A DNA stretch of 64,000 bases from Thermoanaerobaculales bacterium (lineage in GTDB: Bacteria > Acidobacteriota > Thermoanaerobaculia > Thermoanaerobaculales > Sulfomarinibacteraceae). Of this stretch, positions 26,042 through 34,881 are shown one piece after another. The DNA lies in the NCBI GenBank assembly GCA_035358815.1, contig DAOPQC010000003.1:186001-250000 (forward strand), read 5' to 3'. The notes below the pieces were generated by a model. The model saw only the letters and a list, made by a program, of their open reading frames with translations. It ran no database searches and had not been told where the DNA came from. Both the position numbers and the translations under genes were made by a program. How positions within the stretch are numbered: position 1 is the first letter of the stretch; each line of letters starts with the position of its first letter.

Positions 26042-26076
26042 TTGACGGGGCGGCCGCCGGCCGCCAGACTGGCGGC
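26042..26076 (+). promoter_or_regulatory. Candidate promoter and operator of the RND efflux operon
   Basis: TTGACG (26042-26047) is a possible -35. The region where the -10 would fall is a perfect inverted repeat GCCGCCA-GAC-TGGCGGC (26060-26076), which may be an operator or an mRNA hairpin. The -10 itself (CAGACT) is poor. Confidence 0.35.
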
Positions 26077-26096
26077 TGCTCCGCAGGGAGGCCTCG

Positions 26097-27551
26097 ATGA
26101 TCGTGCGTGGTGTCGTCGTTCTCGTCATGGCCGCCGCCGCCGCCGGCTGCTCGAGCCTCGCCCCGCGCGGCCTGACCGCCCCAGCGCCGGTGCCCGAGGC
26201 GCCAGAGCGCCCCGCCCAGCTCAGCCCCCCGGCCCCCCCGGACATACCCAGCCCGGTGATCCCCGAGCACCTCCTCGAGGCGGGCGCGACCTTCACCCTC
26301 GCCGACGTGGTCGACATCGCGCTCCGCAACAACCCGGTAACCCGGACCGCCTGGCTGGAGGCCCTTGCCGCGGCGGCCGAGCTCGGCAGCGCGCGATCGG
26401 CCTACTACCCTCGTCTCGACCTTTCGATCGACGCCATCCGCACGCAGCAGAGCGCCCTGGGCGGGCAGTTCGACTTCCTGCAGACCAGCTATGGGCCGAC
26501 CGTCGACCTGAGCTGGCTGGTGCTCGACCTCGGGGGCCGCGCCGCCGATGCCGAGGACGCCCGGCTCGGCCTGCTCGCCGCCGACTGGACGCACACCGCC
26601 ACGGTCCAGAACGTGATCCTCGGCGTACAGCAGACCTTCGTCGCCTACCTCAACTCGAAGGCCCAGCTCGAGGCTGCCCACACCAGCGTTGCGCAGGCCC
26701 GGGCGGCGCTCGACGCCGCCGAGGCGCGCCACGACGCGGGGGTCGCGACCATCGCCGAGGTGCTCCAGGCGAAGACGGCGTCGTCCCAGGCGCAGCTCGC
26801 GGTCGACCGGCTGTCGGGCGAGGTGCTGGCGCTGCGGGGATCGCTGGCCACCGCGATGGGGCTGCCCGCCTCGACGCCGTACGACGTCGGCAGCCTCCCC
26901 GACGACCTGCCGCTCGAGCTCGCCACGAGCACCGTCGAGGAGCTGATCGAGGAGGCGCGCGCCGCCCGGCCCGACCTCGCCGCCGCCCGCCTCGAGGCGG
27001 AGCAGGCGGCCGCCCGCATCCGCTCGGCCCGGGCCCGGGGCCTGCCGACGCTGTCGTTGGGGGCGAGCGCGAGCCGGATCTACTACGACCCTGCCACCTA
27101 CGCCGACTACGGCGACAGCTGGTCGGCGCGGCTGATGCTCGGCGTGCCGCTGTTCACCGGCTTCGAGACCAAGTACTCGACCGAGAAGGCCAAGCAGGAT
27201 GCCGCCGCATCGGCGGCCCGCGCCGACACCCTCGAGCAGCAGGTCATTCTCGAGGTCTGGACCAGCTACTACGGCCTGAAGACCGCGACCGAGCTCGTGG
27301 CCACCAGCCGCGACCTGCTCGCCAGCGCGGAGCAGTCCGAGCGGGTGGCGATGGGGCGCTACCAGGAGGGGGTCGGCACCATCCTCGACCTGCTGGCGGC
27401 CCAGGCGGCGCTCGCCGACGCGCGCGCCGAGGAGATCCTCGCCAGGTCGTCGTGGTTCTATGCGCTGGCGCAGCTCGCCCGCGACATCGGCGTCGCCTCG
27501 CCGACGCTCCAATCGACGGTGGCCGTCATCGGCCAGAAGGACAGCCCATGA
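26097..27551 (+). CDS. TolC-family outer membrane efflux lipoprotein
   Basis: The 484-residue protein has a lipoprotein signal with Cys18 (AAAAGCSS) and the two repeated halves of TolC/OprM-type channels, each with long coiled-coil helices rich in Ala, Glu and Gln (for example QARAALDAAEARHDAGVATI near 200). The RYQEGVGTILDLLAAQAALADARAE segment near 420 is the usual second-half signature. It is the outer-membrane duct of the tripartite pump encoded with the next two genes. GGGAGG lies 5 nt before the ATG. The stop overlaps the next ATG by 4 bp. Confidence 0.93.
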   Translation: MIVRGVVVLVMAAAAAGCSSLAPRGLTAPAPVPEAPERPAQLSPPAPPDIPSPVIPEHLLEAGATFTLADVVDIALRNNPVTRTAWLEALAAAAELGSARSAYYPRLDLSIDAIRTQQSALGGQFDFLQTSYGPTVDLSWLVLDLGGRAADAEDARLGLLAADWTHTATVQNVILGVQQTFVAYLNSKAQLEAAHTSVAQARAALDAAEARHDAGVATIAEVLQAKTASSQAQLAVDRLSGEVLALRGSLATAMGLPASTPYDVGSLPDDLPLELATSTVEELIEEARAARPDLAAARLEAEQAAARIRSARARGLPTLSLGASASRIYYDPATYADYGDSWSARLMLGVPLFTGFETKYSTEKAKQDAAASAARADTLEQQVILEVWTSYYGLKTATELVATSRDLLASAEQSERVAMGRYQEGVGTILDLLAAQAALADARAEEILARSSWFYALAQLARDIGVASPTLQSTVAVIGQKDSP

Positions 27552-28732
27552 CACAGCGCCCGATCGCTCGGGGCCCGAACGCCGGACTGATGCGACGCAC
27601 TTCCGCGCGGCGGCGCGCGACGCGGTCGGCCGCCGCCGTCGCGACCGGGCTCGCACTGGCGCTCCTCTCCGGCGGCTGCGGCCGCTCCGACCGGGCGCAG
27701 CAGGGCGGCCGCCCTCCGGTCCCGGTGAGGGTGGGCACGGTCGTGCGGAAGACCGTGCCGGTCGGCTTCCGCGCCATCGGCCACATCGAGCCGATCCAGA
27801 CCGTGGCGGTGAGGGCCCGCATCGGCGGCGAGCTCCAGCGGGTCTTCTTCGCGGAGGGTGCCACCGTCCGCGCCGGCAGCCCACTGTTCGCGATCGACCC
27901 CCGCCCGTTCCGCGCGGCGCTCGCCCAGTCGCAGGCCGAGCTCGCGAGGAACGAGGCCCTGCTCGCCAAGGCCGAGGCCGACATCGCGCGCTACGCCAGC
28001 CTGGTCAAGCAGGACTACGTCACCAAGGAGCAGTTCGACCAGATCAACGCCGACGCGGCCGCATTGCGAGCCGCGGTGGCGGCCGACCGGGCCAGCGTCG
28101 AGACCGCCCGGCTCAACCTCGACTACTGCACGATCTCGGCGCCGGTGACGGGCCGCACCGGCGCCCTCAACGTCAAGGTCGGCAACCTGGTCAAGGCGAA
28201 CGACGACCTGCCGCTGGTCACCATCAACCAGATCCGGCCGATCAACGCCTCGTTCTCGGTCCCTGCGCAGCTGCTGCCCGAGGTGATCGCCCGCCGCGAC
28301 GCCGGCATCAGGGTGGTGGCGGCGGTGCCCGGAGGGCCGACACCGGCGGCCGAGGGCACTCTCAGCTTCGTCGACAACGCCGTCGACACCGCGACCGGCA
28401 CCATCCTGCTCAAGGCGACCTTCGCCAACGAGGACGAGCGCCTGTGGCCCGGGGAGTTCGTCGACCTCGAGGTCATCCTGGGCGAGGAGCCCGACCGCGT
28501 CGTCTGCCCGGCGGCGGCCGTCCAGACCGGTCAGCAGGGCCAGTACGTGTTCGTGGCCCGGGACGACCGGACGGTCGAGCTGCGGCCGGTGCGGGTCAAC
28601 CGGCTGGACGAGCAGGAGGCGGTCATCGACGAGGGGCTCGAGGCCGGCGAGACGGTGGTCACCGACGGCCAGCTCCGGCTGGTGCCGGGGGCCGCGATCG
28701 AGGTCGGCAGCCCGGAGGCCGCCGCGCGATGA
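27548..28732 (+). CDS. RND efflux periplasmic adaptor (membrane fusion lipoprotein)
   Basis: The 394-residue protein begins with a basic stretch and a lipoprotein signal, Cys44 in LLSGGCGRS. The barrel-sandwich (lipoyl-like) halves flank an alpha-helical hairpin: AVRARIGGELQRVFFAEGATV (about 82-102) and LDYCTISAPVTGRTGALNV (about 193-211). The beta-barrel and membrane-proximal domains follow. It links the inner-membrane pump to the TolC-like protein. ATGA overlaps at both ends show tight translational coupling within the three-gene operon. An internal ATG at residue 15 is a possible alternative start. Confidence 0.93.
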   Translation: MTQRPIARGPNAGLMRRTSARRRATRSAAAVATGLALALLSGGCGRSDRAQQGGRPPVPVRVGTVVRKTVPVGFRAIGHIEPIQTVAVRARIGGELQRVFFAEGATVRAGSPLFAIDPRPFRAALAQSQAELARNEALLAKAEADIARYASLVKQDYVTKEQFDQINADAAALRAAVAADRASVETARLNLDYCTISAPVTGRTGALNVKVGNLVKANDDLPLVTINQIRPINASFSVPAQLLPEVIARRDAGIRVVAAVPGGPTPAAEGTLSFVDNAVDTATGTILLKATFANEDERLWPGEFVDLEVILGEEPDRVVCPAAAVQTGQQGQYVFVARDDRTVELRPVRVNRLDEQEAVIDEGLEAGETVVTDGQLRLVPGAAIEVGSPEAAAR

Positions 28733-31700
28733 ACATCTCCGAGCTCTACATCCGCCGGCCGGTGATGACCACCATCGTGATGGGGGGCATCCTGCTGTTC
28801 GGCTTCATGGCGTACCGGCTGCTGCCGGTCAGCGACCTGCCGAACGTCGACTTCCCGACCATCTCGGTATCGGCGTCGCTGCCCGGCGCCAACCCGGACA
28901 CCATGGCCTCGTCGGTCGCAACCCCGCTGGAGAAGGAGTTCTCGACCATCGCGGGCATCGACACGATGAGCTCGGCGAGCTCGCTCGGCTCGACCAACAT
29001 CGTGCTCCAGTTCGACCTGGAGCGTGACATCGACGCCGCCGCCCAGGACGTCCAGGCCGCGATCGCCCGCGCCAGCCGGCGGCTGCCGCGGGACATGCCC
29101 AGCCCGCCGACCTACCAGAAGGTCAACCCCGCCGACCAGCCGATCCTGTTCGTCGGCCTGACCTCGCCGACGCTGCCGCTCTACGAGCTCGACGAGTACG
29201 GCCAGACCATGATGGCGCAGCGGATCTCGACCATCTCGGGCGTGGCCCAGGTGCAGGTCTACGGCTCGCAGAAGTACGCGGTCCGCATCCAGCTCGACCC
29301 GTCGGCGCTGGCGACCCGCGGCCTCGGCATCGACGAGGTGTCGCGCGCGGTGCAGTCGGCCAACGTCAATCTCCCGAGCGGCATCCTGTACGGCCCGGAG
29401 AAGGCCTACACGATCGAGTCCAAGGGCCAGCTGACCAACGCCGCGGCCTACCGGCCGATCGTGATCGCCTACCGCGACGGGCGTCCGGTGCGCCTCGAGG
29501 AGCTGGGCTCGGTCTGGGACAGCGTCGAGAACGACAAGACCGCGGCCTGGTTCATCGACCAGCGGACGGTCATGCTCGCGATCCAGCGCCAGCCCGGCAC
29601 CAACACGGTGGAGGTTGCGCGGCGGGTCCGCGAGCTGCTGCCGACCTTCGAAGGTCAGCTGCCCGCGAGCGTGTCGCTGCAAGTGCTGTTCGACCGCTCG
29701 CAGTCGATTCACGAGTCGGTCAACGACGTCAAGCTGACCCTGCTGGTCACCCTGTGCCTGGTCGTGCTGGTGATCTTCATGTTCCTGCGCAACCTGTCGG
29801 CGACCGCGATCCCCTCGCTCGCGATGCCGATGTCGATCGTCGGCACCTTCGCGGTCATGCACCTGCTCGACTACTCCCTCGACAACCTGTCGCTGATGGC
29901 ACTGACCCTGTCGGTCGGCTTCGTCGTGGACGACGCCATCGTCATGCTCGAGAACATCGTCCGCCACATGGAGATGGGTAAGCGGCCGTTCGCGGCCGCG
30001 CTCGACGGCTCGCGGGAGATCGGCTTCACGATCATCTCGATGACGCTGTCGCTCGCCGCCGTGTTCATCCCGGTGCTGTTCATGGGCGGCATCGTCGGCC
30101 GGCTGTTCCGGGAGTTCTCGGTCACCATCGGCGCCGCGGTGCTGATCTCCGGCTTCATCTCGCTGACCCTGACGCCGATGCTGTCGAGCCGCTTCATCCT
30201 GCCGCCGAAGGAGGTCCGGCACCACGCGCTCTACAACGCGTTCGAGCGCTTCTTCGCCCGGCTGCTCGCGGTCTACGGCGCCGGCCTGAGGTGGTCGCTC
30301 GGCCACCGGCGGACGATGGTCGCGCTGACCCTCCTGGTCACCGCCCTCACCGTGGTGCTGTTCGTGGTGGTCCCGAAGGGCTTCGTCCCGTCCCAGGACA
30401 TCGACCAGATCTTCGGCCAGGTCGAGGCGATCGAGGGGATCTCCTTCGAGGCGATGAAGCGGCACCAGCAGGCGGTCGGCGAGGTCCTGCGCGCGGACCC
30501 GAACGTCGAGGCCTTCACGTCCTCGGCCGGCGGCCGCGGCGGCTTTGGCGCCGGCAACACCGGCTTCTTCTTCGCCCGGCTCAAGCCGCGCAGCGAGCGC
30601 GAGTTGACCGCCGACGAGGTGGTCGAGGAGCTGCGGCCGAAGATGGCGAGGATCCCGGGCGTCCGCGTCTTCATCCAGAGCCCGCCGGCGATCCAGGTCG
30701 GCGGCCGCCAGTCCCGCAGCCAGTACCAGCTCACGCTCACCGGCCCGGACACCGGCGAGCTCTACCGCGCCGCCCCGCTGCTCGAGGCGAAGCTGCGCGA
30801 GCAGGACTCGCTGGTCGACGTCGCCACCGACCTGCAGCTCAAGAACCCCCAGATCGAGGTCGACATCAACCGCGACAAGGCCTCCTCGCTCGGCGTCACC
30901 GCGGAGCAGATCGAGGAGGCGCTGTACACCGCCTACGGCACTCGCCAGATCTCGACCATCTTCACGCCCACCAACCAGTACCGGGTGATCATGGAGCTGC
31001 TCCCCGAGTACCAGACCGACATCCTCGACCTGTCGCTGCTCTACGTCCGCTCCTCAAGCGGCGAGCTGGTCCCGCTGGACTCGCTGGTGACGATGATCGC
31101 GGGCCTCGGGCCGCTGACCGTCAACCACTCGGGGCAGGTGCCCTCGGTGACCCTGTCGTTCAACCTCGCACCCGGCGTCGCGCTCGGCCAGGCCACCGCC
31201 GAGGTCGAGGAGCTCGCCCGCGCCACCCTGCCCGCGTCGATCAGCCTCGCGTTCCAGGGCACCGCCCAGGCCTTCAAGTCGTCGATGCAGGGGCTCGGCC
31301 TGCTGCTCCTGCTCGCGATCGTGGTGATCTACATGGTGCTCGGCATCCTGTACGAGAGCTTCATCCACCCGTTCACGATCCTGTCGGCCCTGCCGCTGGC
31401 CGGCGCCGGCGCGCTGGCGACGCTGCTCGCGTTCGGCGTCGACCTCAACATCTACGCCTTCGTCGGCGTGATCATGCTGGTCGGCCTGGTCAAGAAGAAC
31501 GGGATCATCATGATCGACTTCGCGCTCGAGGCCCAGCGCTCGCGCGGCTTTGCGCCCGCCGAGGCGATCTACGAGGCCTGCATGGTCCGCTTCCGGCCGA
31601 TCATGATGACCACCATGGCGGCCTTCTTCGGCACCCTGCCGATCGCGCTCGGGCTCGGCGCCGGCGCCGAGGCCCGCCGGCCGCTCGGCCTGGCCGTGGT

Positions 31701-31839
31701 CGGCGGCTTGGTGGTGTCGCAGTCGCTGACCCTCTTCATCACCCCGGTGGTCTACACCTACATGGAGTCGCTGCAGGGCAAGCTCGGCCGCTGGCTGTGG
31801 TTCCTCGGCGGCAGGGGGCACGAGTCGACAGCCGCGTGA
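28729..31839 (+). CDS. RND multidrug efflux permease (HAE1, MdtB/MdtC-like)
   Basis: The 1036-residue protein has the full RND length, with twelve membrane helices and two large periplasmic loops. The proton-relay aspartates are Asp401 and Asp402 in VGFVVDDAIVMLENI of TM4, and the matching Lys lies in TM10 (VGLVKKNGIIMIDFAL). The opening MNISELYIRRPVMTTIVMGG is typical of MdtB/MdtC-type pumps. It uses the proton gradient to export drugs, bile-salt-like compounds or siderophores; the substrate cannot be told. The start overlaps the adaptor gene (ATGA). Confidence 0.95.
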   Translation: MNISELYIRRPVMTTIVMGGILLFGFMAYRLLPVSDLPNVDFPTISVSASLPGANPDTMASSVATPLEKEFSTIAGIDTMSSASSLGSTNIVLQFDLERDIDAAAQDVQAAIARASRRLPRDMPSPPTYQKVNPADQPILFVGLTSPTLPLYELDEYGQTMMAQRISTISGVAQVQVYGSQKYAVRIQLDPSALATRGLGIDEVSRAVQSANVNLPSGILYGPEKAYTIESKGQLTNAAAYRPIVIAYRDGRPVRLEELGSVWDSVENDKTAAWFIDQRTVMLAIQRQPGTNTVEVARRVRELLPTFEGQLPASVSLQVLFDRSQSIHESVNDVKLTLLVTLCLVVLVIFMFLRNLSATAIPSLAMPMSIVGTFAVMHLLDYSLDNLSLMALTLSVGFVVDDAIVMLENIVRHMEMGKRPFAAALDGSREIGFTIISMTLSLAAVFIPVLFMGGIVGRLFREFSVTIGAAVLISGFISLTLTPMLSSRFILPPKEVRHHALYNAFERFFARLLAVYGAGLRWSLGHRRTMVALTLLVTALTVVLFVVVPKGFVPSQDIDQIFGQVEAIEGISFEAMKRHQQAVGEVLRADPNVEAFTSSAGGRGGFGAGNTGFFFARLKPRSERELTADEVVEELRPKMARIPGVRVFIQSPPAIQVGGRQSRSQYQLTLTGPDTGELYRAAPLLEAKLREQDSLVDVATDLQLKNPQIEVDINRDKASSLGVTAEQIEEALYTAYGTRQISTIFTPTNQYRVIMELLPEYQTDILDLSLLYVRSSSGELVPLDSLVTMIAGLGPLTVNHSGQVPSVTLSFNLAPGVALGQATAEVEELARATLPASISLAFQGTAQAFKSSMQGLGLLLLLAIVVIYMVLGILYESFIHPFTILSALPLAGAGALATLLAFGVDLNIYAFVGVIMLVGLVKKNGIIMIDFALEAQRSRGFAPAEAIYEACMVRFRPIMMTTMAAFFGTLPIALGLGAGAEARRPLGLAVVGGLVVSQSLTLFITPVVYTYMESLQGKLGRWLWFLGGRGHESTAA

Positions 31840-32141
31840 GCCCCTGACCGACGGCCGCAACCGTGCGGCACCCCGGCCGCGGTGTGACCCGGGTCGCTGC
31901 CATAAACGAGATTCGGTACCAAATTCATGGGAGGCCCGGTGCGGGCGCACCGCGCTGTCCGCGACGCGCCCGGGACACGGCCGGGGGAAGCGGGAGTGCC
32001 GATGTCGTGCCGCATCGCAGCCGAAAGCCGGCGCCGCCGACCGGGCAAGGCGGCGCGACCGGGCCGCGCCCGCTCTCCGCCCCGGGTGGTGACGCCCAAC
32101 CCCAGGCCACCCGATGACCTCGAGAAAGAGAGGGACGGACC
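31840..32141. other. Intergenic gap of 302 bp after the efflux operon
   Basis: No gene is supported here. Most of the stretch is GC-rich. A short AT-rich island at 31901-31930 contains GATTCGGTACCAAATTC, an imperfect palindrome centred on GGTACC, which could be an operator or promoter for the small secreted protein at 32142. No consensus -35/-10 pair is seen. Confidence 0.4.
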
Positions 32142-32531
32142 ATGAATCGCACGAGAATCGCAGCCTCGTTCGGGTTTCTCGTCATCGCCCTGGCGGTGGC
32201 GGTCGCGCTGATCAGCGCCGGGCCCGCGGCCGCCGACCGCGCCTCCTCCAGCAGCTCGGGAAGCATGCGCTGGATGATCGTGACCAGCCACACGCCGGAG
32301 AAGTGCCTCGCGGACCTCGACGCCGTCATGGCAAGCAAGCCCGAGATGCTGAACCGCATCGAGTGGGGCTGCAAGAGCGGCGACCATACCGGCTACGTCG
32401 TCGTCGACGCCTCGAGCGAGCAGGCGGCCCGCCAGATGCTGCCGGCGCCGATGCAGGCCACCGCCCGGGTGATCAGGCTCAACCGCTTCACCGCCGACGA
32501 GATCCGGGCCTTCCACCAGACGATGAAGTGA
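32142..32531 (+). CDS. Small exported protein of unknown function
   Basis: This 129-residue protein has a signal peptide or N-terminal anchor (1-32) and a Ser-rich linker. The remaining 85 residues (SMRWMIVTSHTPEKCLADLD, WGCKSGDHTGYVVVDASSEQAARQML) alternate beta strands and helices in a ferredoxin-like pattern, similar in rhythm to small stress-type or DUF3303-like domains. Two Cys (near residues 54 and 76) could form a disulfide after export. I do not recognise the family. A long hairpin follows the stop. Confidence 0.7.
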   Translation: MNRTRIAASFGFLVIALAVAVALISAGPAAADRASSSSSGSMRWMIVTSHTPEKCLADLDAVMASKPEMLNRIEWGCKSGDHTGYVVVDASSEQAARQMLPAPMQATARVIRLNRFTADEIRAFHQTMK

Positions 32532-32546
32532 CGACGACACTGACCA

Positions 32547-32597
32547 GGCACGAGGTCGAGGGCCGGCGGCGCTGTTCTTGGCCCTCGGCCTCGTGCC
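32547..32597 (+). terminator. Long hairpin after the small exported protein gene
   Basis: An 18-bp inverted repeat (GGCACGAGGTCGAGGGCC pairing with 32580-32597, one G-T wobble) encloses a 15-nt loop, 15 bp past the stop codon. There is no T-tract, so it may stabilise or end the transcript. It also sits in front of the 3' end of the convergent SDR gene. Confidence 0.5.
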
Positions 32598-32648
32598 GGG
32601 ATCTTGATGGACGCCGGCCGGCTGCGGGGGCGAGCTCGCGGCGCCCGC

Positions 32649-33398
32649 CTACATCATCTGCGAGCCGCCGCTGACCGGAACGTAGGCGCCGCTGACGAAG
32701 GCGGCCTCGTCGCAGGCGAGGGCGAGGATCGCCCCGGCGACGTCCTCCGCGGTCGCGTTGCGGCCGAGCGGCGTCTGGCGGGCCGAGGCGTCCTTCACCT
32801 GCTGCGGCAGGTGGGCGGTCGCGTCGGTCAGCGTCAGGCCGGGCGCGACCACGTTGACCCGGACCCCGCGCGGGCCGAACTCGAGCGCGAGCGCCCGGGC
32901 GAACGCGTCGAGGGCCGACTTTGCGGTCGAGTGGGCGCAGAACCCGAAGCCGGGATGGCGGGACAGCCCGCTCGAGACGGCGATGATGCAGCCCCGTCCG
33001 CGCTCGATCATCGACGGCGCCACCGCCCGGCTGCAGAAGAACGCCGCCTTCAGCTCGCCGGTGAGCTTGGCCTCGAAGGCCTCCCACGGGTAGTCCATGA
33101 ACGGGGCCATCGGAAACTGCATCGCGGCATTGATGACCAGGATGTCGACCGGCCCGAGAGCGGCGGCCACCCGCTCCACCATCGCGTCGACCTGGGTGCG
33201 CTCCCGGACGTCGGCGCGCACTGACAGCGCCCGGCCGCCGGCGGCCCCGATCTCCGACGCGAGCGCGGCGGCGGCCTCGGCGCTCTGGTAGAAGTTGACC
33301 GCGACCGCGGCGCCGTGGCGTGCGAGCAGCCTGGCCGTGGCCGCCCCGATCCCGCGGCTCGCCCCCGTCACCAGCGCGACCTTCCCATCGAGCAACAT
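32649..33398 (-). CDS. Short-chain dehydrogenase/reductase with His in place of the catalytic Tyr
   Basis: The 249-residue protein is a classical SDR in length and layout. It has the NAD(P)-binding GASRGIG (12-18), an Arg at 15 that favours NADPH, NAA (90-92), a catalytic Ser at 142 or 143, and Lys160. The Tyr of the YxxxK motif is replaced by His156 (AHSTAKSAL); the codon is clearly CAC. The C-terminal SGAYVPVSGGSQMM resembles FabG-like enzymes. Either a redox activity with altered acid-base chemistry or a non-catalytic role is possible. GGGGGA lies before the ATG, with a -10-like TATGCT at 33425-33420. The three minus-strand genes 32649-34706 may be loosely linked. Confidence 0.87.
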   Translation of the reverse strand: MLLDGKVALVTGASRGIGAATARLLARHGAAVAVNFYQSAEAAAALASEIGAAGGRALSVRADVRERTQVDAMVERVAAALGPVDILVINAAMQFPMAPFMDYPWEAFEAKLTGELKAAFFCSRAVAPSMIERGRGCIIAVSSGLSRHPGFGFCAHSTAKSALDAFARALALEFGPRGVRVNVVAPGLTLTDATAHLPQQVKDASARQTPLGRNATAEDVAGAILALACDEAAFVSGAYVPVSGGSQMM

Positions 33399-33621
33399 GT
33401 CGTCCCCCTTCCCGCGCCCAGCATAGCGAATGCGGGCAGCTCGGGGACGGCTGCTGGCGGACCGGCGGCGGCCGGCGGCACCGCGCCAGGCAGCATGGCG
33501 CCGGCCGGGCCCCCGGCCCGGCGCCGCGGGCCCAGCTCGTCGACCAGCCGGCGCATCCGCTCAGCCTCGGCGCGCTCCTCCGGGCCCGAGCTCGCCGAGG
33601 GGTCGACGACGACGCCGGGCC

Positions 33622-34182
33622 TCAGGCGGCCGGCCGCGCGAGAGCCGCCGGCTGGTCGTCGTCCGCGAGCTTCCAGCCGCCGAGGGTCTGGGCGGGCGGC
33701 GGCACTCGCTGGAGCTGGTCGGCACGCTCGCCGGGAAGGCGGACCGCGATCACGGTCGCCTCGGCGCACACCTGGCCCTGCGAGCTCAGCGTGCACTCGA
33801 GAACGGTCTTGCGCTCGCCGACCCCGGAGACCCTCGCCCGCACCTCCACCGGGCGGTCGATGGGGGTCGGCCGTCGGTAGCGGATGTCAAGGGCGGCGGT
33901 GACGAACATGATGTCCCGCCCGTCGGCGCGGCCGGCCAGCCTGGCCGCGTACGAGATCGCGGTGCAGACCGCGTGGCAGTCGAGCAGCGTGGCGATGATC
34001 CCGCCGTTGAGGATCGACTCCGGGCCGGCCGCCATGTGGGGCTGCGGCTCGTAGGTGCACATGGTCTCGAGATCTCCCACCCAGTAGCTCTTGATCTGCA
34101 TGCCGCGGGGGTTGTCGGTCCCGCACCCCACGCAGTGGTTGCCGGGGATGGTGTCCTGGATCGCGACCATCGACATCGACAT
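33622..34182 (-). CDS. Hotdog-fold PaaI-type thioesterase
   Basis: The 186-residue protein opens with NHCVGCGTDNPRGMQIKSYW, typical of PaaI/YdeN-like hotdog proteins, then SILNGGIIATLLDCHAVCTA, where the loop before the long helix holds the catalytic region. Such enzymes hydrolyse acyl-CoA thioesters. AAAGGAG precedes the ATG at 34182. The C-terminal 25 residues are an extension. The gene lies between the SDR and the DUF4395 gene on the same strand, 32 bp after the latter, so co-transcription with that gene is likely. The substrate is unknown. Confidence 0.83.
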   Translation of the reverse strand: MSMSMVAIQDTIPGNHCVGCGTDNPRGMQIKSYWVGDLETMCTYEPQPHMAAGPESILNGGIIATLLDCHAVCTAISYAARLAGRADGRDIMFVTAALDIRYRRPTPIDRPVEVRARVSGVGERKTVLECTLSSQGQVCAEATVIAVRLPGERADQLQRVPPPAQTLGGWKLADDDQPAALARPAA

Positions 34183-34214
34183 GATGGACTCCTTTGCCTT
34201 GCGGCCGGCGGCGC

Positions 34215-34706
34215 TCAGGCGGTCAGCGGGCGGGGCCTGCGGCGCTCGCGCCCGAGTTGGTAGATGAAGGATGGAACGCAGAACCCGGTGAGCACCTGCA
34301 CCGATGCCAGCGCCACCATCGCCACGCCGAGCACGAGGCCGAGGGTGGTGAAGCCGGCGGCGAGGGCGGTTCCGGCGGCGGTCATCCACAGCGAGCCGAC
34401 GGCGCAGGCGAAGCGGCGGGGCGCACCGTAGCGGGGCAGCGGCCGGGTCCCCAGCAGGTGGCGGAGGCCGTGGTTGTAGATCACGTCGAAGGGGTGGTTG
34501 CGAAGCACGGCGCCGCCGGCCGCGAACGGGACCAGAGCGAGCATCAGCACCGGCGACGCGGTGACCGTCGCCGCCGCGACCCACGCCAGGCAGATCCCGG
34601 GAGAGAGCCGGAGCCAGGGGTTGATCTCGGCCAAGTGCTCGTCATCGAGCCCCACGAACCCCTGCATCTCGGCCCGGTGACGGGCGACTGGGGACAAGCT
34701 TCTCAT
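34215..34706 (-). CDS. DUF4395-family membrane protein
   Basis: The 163-residue protein has four hydrophobic segments in pairs (about 38-72 and 103-145) separated by a basic loop with GAPRRFACAVGSLW. The order INPWLRLSPG, NHPFDVIYNHGLRHLLGT, GFCVPSFIY matches DUF4395, a family of small membrane proteins of unknown function often found near sulfur or thioredoxin-type genes. GGAGGT lies upstream of the ATG at 34706. Confidence 0.75.
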   Translation of the reverse strand: MRSLSPVARHRAEMQGFVGLDDEHLAEINPWLRLSPGICLAWVAAATVTASPVLMLALVPFAAGGAVLRNHPFDVIYNHGLRHLLGTRPLPRYGAPRRFACAVGSLWMTAAGTALAAGFTTLGLVLGVAMVALASVQVLTGFCVPSFIYQLGRERRRPRPLTA

Positions 34707-34881
34707 CGTCGAACCTCCATCGGTCGGGGCCGGAGCGGCCTGCGGCCGGTCTCGGGCCGTCACCAACCCTCTACGCAGGACGCACCCGCGGCCCGCCACC
34801 CGAGGGCCGGCCGTCGGTCCCCGGAATGAACCGGCGCGCCCGTTTGTCATAGAAAAACGACCACAGCGTCGGGAGGGCAAC

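Noticed and set aside
28531..30465. Minus-strand open frame of 644 codons opposite the RND genes
   Set aside because: Low-complexity His/Asp/Arg-rich translation with no domain. The plus strand encodes a full-length RND permease.
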